Source: Chaunax sp. Z400
Lineage: Eukaryota; Chordata; Actinopteri; Lophiiformes; Chaunacidae
DNA length: 64,000 bases
Assembly: GCA_037577475.1 (NCBI GenBank)
Contig: CM075188.1
Span: 4,024,001-4,088,000 of the forward strand
Direction: 5' to 3'
Position numbers and translations under genes: made by a program. Position 1 is the first letter of the stretch; each line of letters starts with the position of its first letter. The notes beneath the pieces are model-generated. The model was given only the letters and a program-made list of their open reading frames with translations. It did not search any database and had not been told where the DNA came from. Shown piece after piece: positions 58,501-64,000 of this stretch.

Positions 58501-60995
58501 GTGCATCTGTCCCACCTCAGCTTATTATCTAAGACAACCCCAATATATTTGAATTCAGTGGTCAGGTGTCCTGGGTTGAGGTGGTGAAAGGGGTGGAGGA
58601 GGTGGGTTGTGAATCTTGCCGTACTGAAATGACAGCAGAGAAAGAGAGAGCATGCAGTCTGTCACTGAATTTAAATATCTTGGGGTTGTCTTAGATAATA
58701 AGCTGAGGTGGGTGGGACAGATGCACAGAAATAATAAGAAAAAAGGGGTGTGTCAGCAGGTTGTGATTCCCTGTTTGCTGTTGTGTTTTCCTGTTTGTCA
58801 TTGTGATATGCACTTCAGGGCCACCATACTCACGAGATCTGGTAACACTGGACCAAACCACACCTCTGAAGCTCACTAAATATTGTTTGTTTAATCAACA
58901 CAAAAACTGATGTGTGAAAAAAAGAAAAACATATTATGTGGCAGGCATGTAACTTTCTAAGCCAACCTGCTGGGATTGGCTTCATGACAGAGAACATCTT
59001 ATGGAACTCTATCAAGTGAAAGTATTCATTTATAGTTTTGTGACACTATGACTGAGCACAAAACTGTTATTACAGGTGATTTTTAAACTTTTAAACCCTT
59101 CTTTTAACTTTTCACATCACAGTTTAAACCGTCAAAATTCACTTTTAATCTTGCAAATGTTAGTTATGTGAATAATCTTCATGAAAGTTAACCTTGAGAT
59201 AAACGTTTGTAAAGATTCACAGAAGCTTGTGTCCAGGTCTGCGACTGAATATACTTTGTGTTGGACAATCAGTGTGCTTTCTACTCTCTCTCCATCTCCT
59301 CTGACTCTGATTTTTTCCTATAGTGCTCGCTTACATCGACAAGCACTGCAGCTAAAAGCATGGTCAGAGAGCAAAGAGGTTTCAGACAAGGCTTTTGTTC
59401 TATTTTTCAGTCTGATCTCAACATATCTGCTTTATTGCTCGTGTTCATGGGCCTTGACCCCTTCCAGGCTGTTGTGCTCTTCATTTTGTTCATATCAGCT
59501 GCTGCCTTTTTTTTTTTTTTTACCAAAATCCCCCTCCAGATGGGAGCCTTTAGTCTGAGCCAATTTAGCGCCGCTGGAATGCTTCCATCAGTGGGGGGGA
59601 AGTGGACGGAGGATTTATGTGTGTTAATAATTGCATGTGTATGGCATGTTGGCTTCTTGTTCAAATTCATGGGTAACATATGCAAACCTTTTCACAAATA
59701 TAGAACAGCGGAAGAGTTTTATTGAAAAGTGATAAAAACACTTAAAACACCTGCGACATTCTGAAATTCTGGTACTTTTTCAATATTCTTTTGTTTAACA
59801 GTTCGATATTAGAATTTACAGGTCAAATGTGTCTCTGAGATCACTGATCAGGAGGATGGAATGATTTGTGTCAGTACCCACCATGTGGCCAGGTGGCCTG
59901 CTGAAGTCTGGTGTGGGACACTTTGCCTACAGAGCTGATGACGATGGTGAACCCACTGGCATGAAGAACAATGCATGCCAGTGGTGAGATGAAACACTGC
60001 AAACCTCACCAAGCATCTCCGTGTCAGACCTCTTCAATGAGTGCAAAACACAAAGGATTAGTGAAAATGTCATCGTCATTCGTTTTCATATAGCTAACAT
60101 GCATGCATGACTGGAGAAGGACCTAAAAGAGACAAAGCACCTGATTACTGATAACACAGGATATTGTGAAGAGAGCATCTGCCTACCTGAAACTGAGAGT
60201 CCCATTTTGGAAAACATAATAAGAAAAGATGCAGTCTTTTGTTCTGGGTTCTACCTTTTAAACGGACATTTCATTCAGATTTCATAGATTTTTCCAGTTT
60301 AATTATGATGTTCTTCTTAAATCAGAGACATTTCAAACTAGAGATACTATTTTCTTTACCATTGAAATTGAGGTAAATATCAGATCTTCTCTCACAAGTT
60401 GAAGTTATTCTCTTCATTTTGACACTGAATCAGTGTTTTTCTTGCAGATCCAACAGGCTTGAAACTTTCCCAGCAATCTCACAGTGTGATCAGTGAATTG
60501 TCTGGATTTTAAAATGTGATCAGCTCTTGTTGACATTCTGTTTCTGATTCTAGTATTGAGTATTGTGATACTAAACTTGGTTTTGGTATCAGTGTTTTAT
60601 TGACCTGGCTGACTGGTGTGGGTGCAGTTAAATTGTAAGTTATTGTATATGTGCTCAATAATAGTTCCCACATTACTGATGATGCCTGAGTGGAGAGAAG
60701 CTGTCAGATGTCTGATCCTGCTGACAGATGGGATTCTTAAATGTCACCTGCTGTCTGCTAACCATCTTGTCTGGATGTTATAGACTATTTCAAGTGAAGA
60801 CAAACTTGCCTCTGTCTCTTTTTTCCCCTCTTAAGGTATAATCGCCTGTCTGTGGACTCTGTGGACGAGAGCTCCTTCGCACACCTGTCCAACTTACAAG
60901 TGCTGGATATCAGCACAGGAAACACTGAGGGGCAACTTCCTTTTGAAGAAGAGGGGACGGATGCTAAAATGACGGAGGAAGAGCAGGAAACATAA
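46509..60995 (+). CDS. podn: PODN, podocan (class V small leucine-rich proteoglycan)
   Basis: Ten coding exons: 46509-46772, 46892-46985, 49996-50060, 52109-52218, 52307-52463, 52551-52666, 52787-53000, 53117-53560, 55623-55771 and 60836-60995. All borders are GT-AG and the frame is continuous, giving 590 residues (human about 613). A signal peptide (LTVLLLAWVLVRCQA, cleavage near residue 26) and an acidic stretch precede the N-terminal Cys cluster ECPPECSCTAEEAVDC. About 20 leucine-rich repeats follow (for example LETLNLQNNWLT, RSVYLHNNKLTDKGLPDHMF, LEYLLLHNNKLR, LETLDLSGNSLHLMPVGLPR). The tail is acidic (GQLPFEEEGTD to EEEQET), shorter than the human Glu run. Podocan is secreted, binds collagen and restrains smooth-muscle growth. 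An acceptor at 46489 suggests an upstream non-coding exon. Linkage to scp2 matches human 1p32.3. Confidence 0.95.
48285..48942. mobile_element. Non-coding TIR element, purine-rich strand (podn intron 2)
   Basis: The left edge 'tggcagttcaaaaaggaccc' and the reverse complement of the right edge (tgtcatggttcagtattttt) are similar inverted ends. The plus strand between them is strikingly poor in T, with many 'aaacaga', 'acacagag' and 'gacaggtg' blocks, a layout known from high-copy fish elements. No protein is supported. Confidence 0.5.
49211..49310 (+). mobile_element. V-SINE fragment (5' part)
   Basis: 'actgttgcctcacagcaaga', a tRNA-type B box 'gggttcaaatcc' at 49261-49272 and the core start 'acttttctgtgtgcagttt' match the complete copy at 63599. 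The element stops within the core, so it is 3'-truncated. It lies in podn intron 2. Confidence 0.75.
54838..55008 (+). repeat. Abundant fish repeat ('cacttcttttatacagtct' end)
   Basis: 'ggtcacttctggctcccaaa', 'aacaagatggcacaaa', 'atgggtgatgtcacaatagc' and 'cacttcttttatacagtctc' are the ordered blocks of a very common teleost repeat. It lies in podn intron 8. Confidence 0.5.
55090..55551. mobile_element. MITE with 'gtgttcacaccgaac' inverted ends
   Basis: The left end 'agtgtgttcacaccgaacg' and the reverse complement of the right end (ggtgtgttcacaccaaaca) form inverted repeats around 460 bp without a protein. Elements with this end are widespread in fish and often assigned to hAT-like groups. 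It ends 72 bases before podn exon 9. Confidence 0.6.
57851..57876 (+). repeat. (GAAT)n microsatellite
   Basis: About six GAAT units, the same tetramer as in the V-SINE tail at 63947. It may mark an eroded SINE end in podn intron 9. Confidence 0.7.
58100..58570 (-). mobile_element. LINE 3' end (reverse transcriptase C-terminal relic)
   Basis: On the minus strand from about 58562 the frame reads TEFKYIGVVLDNKLRW, then TELISKKGQQRLHFLKTLVS, the end of a non-LTR retrotransposon reverse transcriptase. After frame changes it continues as NASKLIGINLMSLEDL (about 58270-58310), the usual post-RT segment. A stop at about 58376 and frameshifts show it is dead. The 3' end lies near 58100. It sits in podn intron 9. 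The clade is not certain. Confidence 0.7.
58655..58760 (+). mobile_element. Second LINE RT fragment, inverted relative to the first
   Basis: VTEFKYLGVVLDNKLRW reads on the plus strand at about 58658-58708, followed by diverged 'atgcacagaaataataagaa'. It covers the same RT segment as 58470-58562 on the opposite strand, so the two form head-to-head inverted copies about 100 bases apart. Confidence 0.65.
59985..60035 (+). pseudogene. Short BED zinc-finger relic
   Basis: From 59993 one frame reads NTANLTKHLRVRP, close to the C-terminal His part of BED zinc fingers. The Cys pair is not preserved in frame. It is probably debris of a hAT/ZBED-type sequence in podn intron 9. Confidence 0.3.
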
Positions 60996-61795
60996 GACTC
61001 ACAGAAGAAAACTGACATTGGACTGCATTGTGTCAAAGACAGATTTGACTTTCTAAAGGGATTGAACCTGTGAATGTCATTTCTCAGGTTCATTGCTGAG
61101 TTGTGCTGAGTTACATATTTCTGGTGCAGGATACCGGATGTTTAGTTTCCATTTTTTGGGCTGGTTAGGATTACATATCTTTAAATCTGAGCTAATATTT
61201 GTTTTTGCCATGCAACATCTATCATGTAATGTGTTTTTGTTCTATATTCTAAAAATGCACTCACAAACGTTTGGGTGAATTTATGAGTCAATAGAAAATG
61301 CTTATGCAGCGTGAAGAAGGACAGATGTTGTTCACACGGTTTTCATCTTTCTGCTTGATATCTGCCTCACAAAAGTGGTTTTTAATGGGAATACAGTGAA
61401 GTTAGGAAACCCAAGGTAATCTCAAAATGTTGAAAGTAACACTGCAGTACTTTGAAAAAGGGCTGCAATTCAACTTCATTATCAATTAATCTATTGCTTA
61501 TTTTTTAAGTATTCAATTGAACTCTATCAGTGAACAAGGGACTCACAAGACAAACAATACATAAACACACTGGACATGATGCATGTCTGATGCATATTTC
61601 ACTCACTATGGAACACAACATCTGATCATGTTTTAGTCCACAGTTTTGTTGGGTTTGACCCAAAGACACAAAGTGTCCACTCAGAGTATGTTCACATCAT
61701 TTCAGACTCATTTCTTGGACTTGTTATTAAGTCACACTTCCTATTCCCACCAGTCGCAACATCCTAATAACAGTACAGGTAAATGAACTGTACTT

Positions 61796-62095
61796 TTATA
61801 TAGCGCCTCTCTAGCGCTGTGAGTGGTCAGTCTGAGCTAGACTGACCACTCACAGTGCCTTACAACAAAACCCAGCATTCACTCATTCACACAGTGGTGG
61901 CATTCGTACCATACAAGGCGCCACCTGCTCAATAGGAGCAGTAACCATTCACACAATCACTCACACACCAATGGAACAGCCATAGGAGCAATTTGGGGTT
62001 CAGTATCTTGCCCAAGGACACTTCCACATGTAGACTGCAGGGGCTGGGAATCGAACAAACGACCTTCTGACAAGTTGATGACCACAGCCGCCCCA
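61796..62095 (-). mobile_element. tRNA-derived SINE, reverse orientation
   Basis: On the minus strand the sequence starts 'ggggcggctgtggtcatcaa', has a B-box-like 'gttcgattccc', then 'tgtccttgggcaagatactg' and ends in '(a)tataaaagtacagttc'. This order is that of a common percomorph tRNA-type SINE. It contains a perfect 17-bp inverted repeat at 61817-61855. Confidence 0.65.
61817..61855. repeat. Perfect hairpin inside SINE
   Basis: Arms 61817-61833 (ctgtgagtggtcagtct) and 61839-61855 (agactgaccactcacag) are exact inverted repeats with a 5-base loop. Confidence 0.95.
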
Positions 62096-62916
62096 AGTTC
62101 ACCCAAAAATGAAAACTCTGTCAATATCTACTGACCCCCATACTGATGGGGAGTCGGGTGAACTTTCTTTGTCCACAAAAAAAAACTAAAATTTCTGGAG
62201 CTTCACAACAAGACAACATTGCAGCATTCTCCTCTAAACAAGTGAAGAAGATGGGGACTTGTTTTAAAAATATAAACTATAAAATGTATGTCCAAACACA
62301 CAGATGCTCTCAGTAGGCTACTACCCCACTATGCCCTCTATCATGGGTACATTTGTGCAAACTAACATGAAAATTGCCTCAGTTAAAATGTGGCTAAAAA
62401 TGTAAAAGGAACCAAATTGAGGAAACCAATTATGAGATGCACAACTTTAAAGCTCCTTAAAGCAAGATTCTGTACACTGGTTTCTGAGGAGATGTGGATA
62501 GACCACACCCCCATCAAGGCAGTTATGTATATACATGTGTGTCCAGATGGACAGATAAGGGCAGGGAGGAGAAAAAAACAAACTAAAAACAAACACAAAA
62601 CGACTCCATACAGCTCTTACAGTGTAATCCAAGTGTCCAGTGTACAGAGATCATAAGTTCTCCTTGGTCTTGTCCAGCAGCGCCTGTACATGCGTTTGAG
62701 TTTGTGCACCTTCTTCAGACGAGTTGCAACGCTGATGCTTTTATCTTAGAGGCTAAAGTGAAGATTTCAGCTTACAGGCGGGACTTCAGGAATCTTGGAT
62801 TACACATTACAAGTTGTATGGAGACATTTTATGTTTGTTTTCAGTTGGGTTTTTTTAACACGATCAAGTTCAAGACAATCTATGAATTTTCATTTCTGAG
62901 TGAAGTGTTCCTTTAA
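62096..62916. mobile_element. Element with inverted ends ('ttcacccaaaaatgaaaact')
   Basis: The left end 'agttcacccaaaaatgaaaa' and the reverse complement of the right end (ggaacacttcactcagaaat) are imperfect inverted repeats. Internal blocks ('cttcacaacaagacaacatt', 'agtgaagaagatgggg') recur inverted at about 11380-11460 and 38945-39000. It is non-coding and abuts the SINE on its left. Confidence 0.5.
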
Positions 62917-63598
62917 GATAGTAAATGTTTATTAGTTTTACATAATCAGTGATTTAAACCAATCTCTTTCAAATGAATAGTTGAATTGACAGTCTTGTTT
63001 CAGTGCTACTCACATGATTCAGAAGGTAGAACAGTGGCATATACACAGCCTGTGAGGTATTGGAATGACAGCAATAATCCTGGAAAGCAGTAATTTCACT
63101 ACAGTGTGGATGATTGTTGATATCATAATCACTTTCATGTTATTCTCTTGCTTGTGAATTAAATATTCTAAACATAGAAGCAGTTTTAACAGGAGCTCCA
63201 ATCCATGCTACTTCAGTCTATTCCTGTTTCCTTTTTTAAAGATACTAGTAAGTACAGTAAAAATACTCATCCTATTACACTCACTATATTGCTATGAATA
63301 GTGTCACTTTCACATACTGCAGTGTAGTATTGTCACATATGCACTCATTGAACATAGCAATAAATTTTCTAAAAAGGCTGAAGAAGACTGTGCGTTTCCT
63401 AACATTCAAAAGAACATCTGACCAGTATTTCAGCAGGTTCTCCCACACAGGAAGTGTCACTGCTCATTACTCCAACATGCAACTAAATGTCATGTCATAC
63501 TGTAAAAAAAAAAAAATCTAAATACAATTTGTTGTCTTCCTTTGATATGAAACAAAATATCAAACAAGTGTTTTATTGTAGTAAATTGGACCTTTCGT

Positions 63599-63968
63599 CA
63601 CCGTGATGCTGTGGGTACTGCTGTTGCCTCACTGCAAGAAGGCCCTGGGTTCAAATCCCACTGTGGGCCTGGGACTTTTCTGTGTGCAGTTTGCATGTTC
63701 TCCCCGTGTCTGTGTGGGTTCCCTTTGGGTTCTCCGGCTTCCTCCCACCAACAAAAACATGCAGTAGAGGTGAACTGGTGACTCTAAATTGACCGTATGT
63801 GTGAATGTGAGTATGAATGGTTGTCTGTCTTTCTATGTGATGAACTGGTGACTTGTCCAGGGTGAACCCTGGCTCACGCCCAAAGTCAGCTGGGATAGGC
63901 TCCAGCCCCCCAGCGACCCTACACAGGATAATAAACAGTTACAGAAAATGAATGAATGAATGAATGAA
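63599..63968 (+). mobile_element. V-SINE, full length, with target-site duplication
   Basis: It starts with a tRNA-like head (B box gggttcaaatcc at 63647-63658). The strongly conserved V-SINE core follows ('tgtgtgcagtttgcatgttc', 'tccggcttcctcccacc', 'aaattgaccgtatgtgtga'), then a 3' domain ('gctgggataggctccagcc') and a (GAAT)n tail at 63947-63968. It is flanked by a perfect 12-bp direct repeat tggacctttcgt at 63587-63598 and 63969-63980. The clean duplication suggests fairly recent insertion. Confidence 0.9.
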
Positions 63969-64000
63969 TGGACCTTTCGTATTACAGAAGTGTTTGTACC

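Larger units (their letters stand above)
60996..64000. other. Region downstream of podn
   Basis: The podn 3' UTR occupies the first part (its poly(A) site was not located), followed by a SINE (61796-62095), a TIR-like element (62096-62916) and a V-SINE (63599-63968). The stretches 61000-61790 and 62920-63580 hold nothing I recognise. No exon of the next expected neighbour is visible. Confidence 0.5.

Noticed and set aside
59360..59725. 121-codon hydrophobic open frame in podn intron 9
   Set aside because: It has no recognised domain, includes a poly-T run that makes the Phe string, has an overlapping 125-codon alternative frame, and lies inside an intron without splice or codon-use support.
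63647..63658. tRNA gene signal (B box)
   Set aside because: It belongs to the SINE head. No complete cloverleaf or anticodon arm is seen.

Overview
The window is vertebrate nuclear DNA from a ray-finned (teleost) fish. It has split genes with GT-AG introns, AT-rich non-coding DNA, and fish-type repeats: Tc1-like transposon, V-SINE, Penelope-like remnant, several TIR/MITE families and long tetranucleotide arrays. Seven protein-coding genes can be read. I rebuilt exon structures by hand from splice sites and reading-frame continuity, and assigned identities by comparison with remembered vertebrate proteins. No database search was possible. A percomorph-like fish is likely, but the species is unknown.

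Layout. (1) 3.9-7.2 kb, minus strand: tmco1, an ER calcium channel and translocon subunit; its last coding exon lies beyond the left edge. (2) 8.0-14.3 kb, plus strand: uck2, uridine-cytidine kinase, head-to-head with tmco1; its last exon appears frameshifted. (3) 16.1-17.7 kb, minus strand: an intronless aatf gene for a nucleolar ribosome-biogenesis factor. (4) 18.4-19.9 kb, plus strand: magoh, an exon junction complex core subunit, head-to-head with aatf. (5) 20.8-24.5 kb, minus strand: cpt2, the mitochondrial carnitine palmitoyltransferase, tail-to-tail with magoh. (6) 24.8-26.2 kb: a 48-bp minisatellite of about 30 units. (7) 28.6-33.7 kb, plus strand: a short scp2 gene encoding only the sterol-carrier domain with a peroxisomal AKL end. 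(8) 33.7-46.5 kb: gene-free, repeat-rich DNA with a TATC/TGTC array, a dead Tc1-like element, a long-TIR element and BED-finger debris. (9) 46.5-61.0 kb, plus strand: podn (podocan), an extracellular leucine-rich proteoglycan with ten coding exons. (10) 61.0-64.0 kb: repeats, including a V-SINE with perfect target-site duplications.

The genes are not an operon or a pathway cluster. cpt2 and scp2 both serve fatty-acid/lipid handling, but they are neighbours because of old synteny: magoh-cpt2-scp2-podn corresponds to human 1p32.3. tmco1-uck2 corresponds to human 1q24, and aatf to human 17q12. The window therefore joins three ancestral blocks. No convincing new biological system was found. The best leads are the uck2 frameshift, the intronless aatf, the higher-order minisatellite between cpt2 and scp2, the thiolase-less scp2, and some unusual repeat structures.
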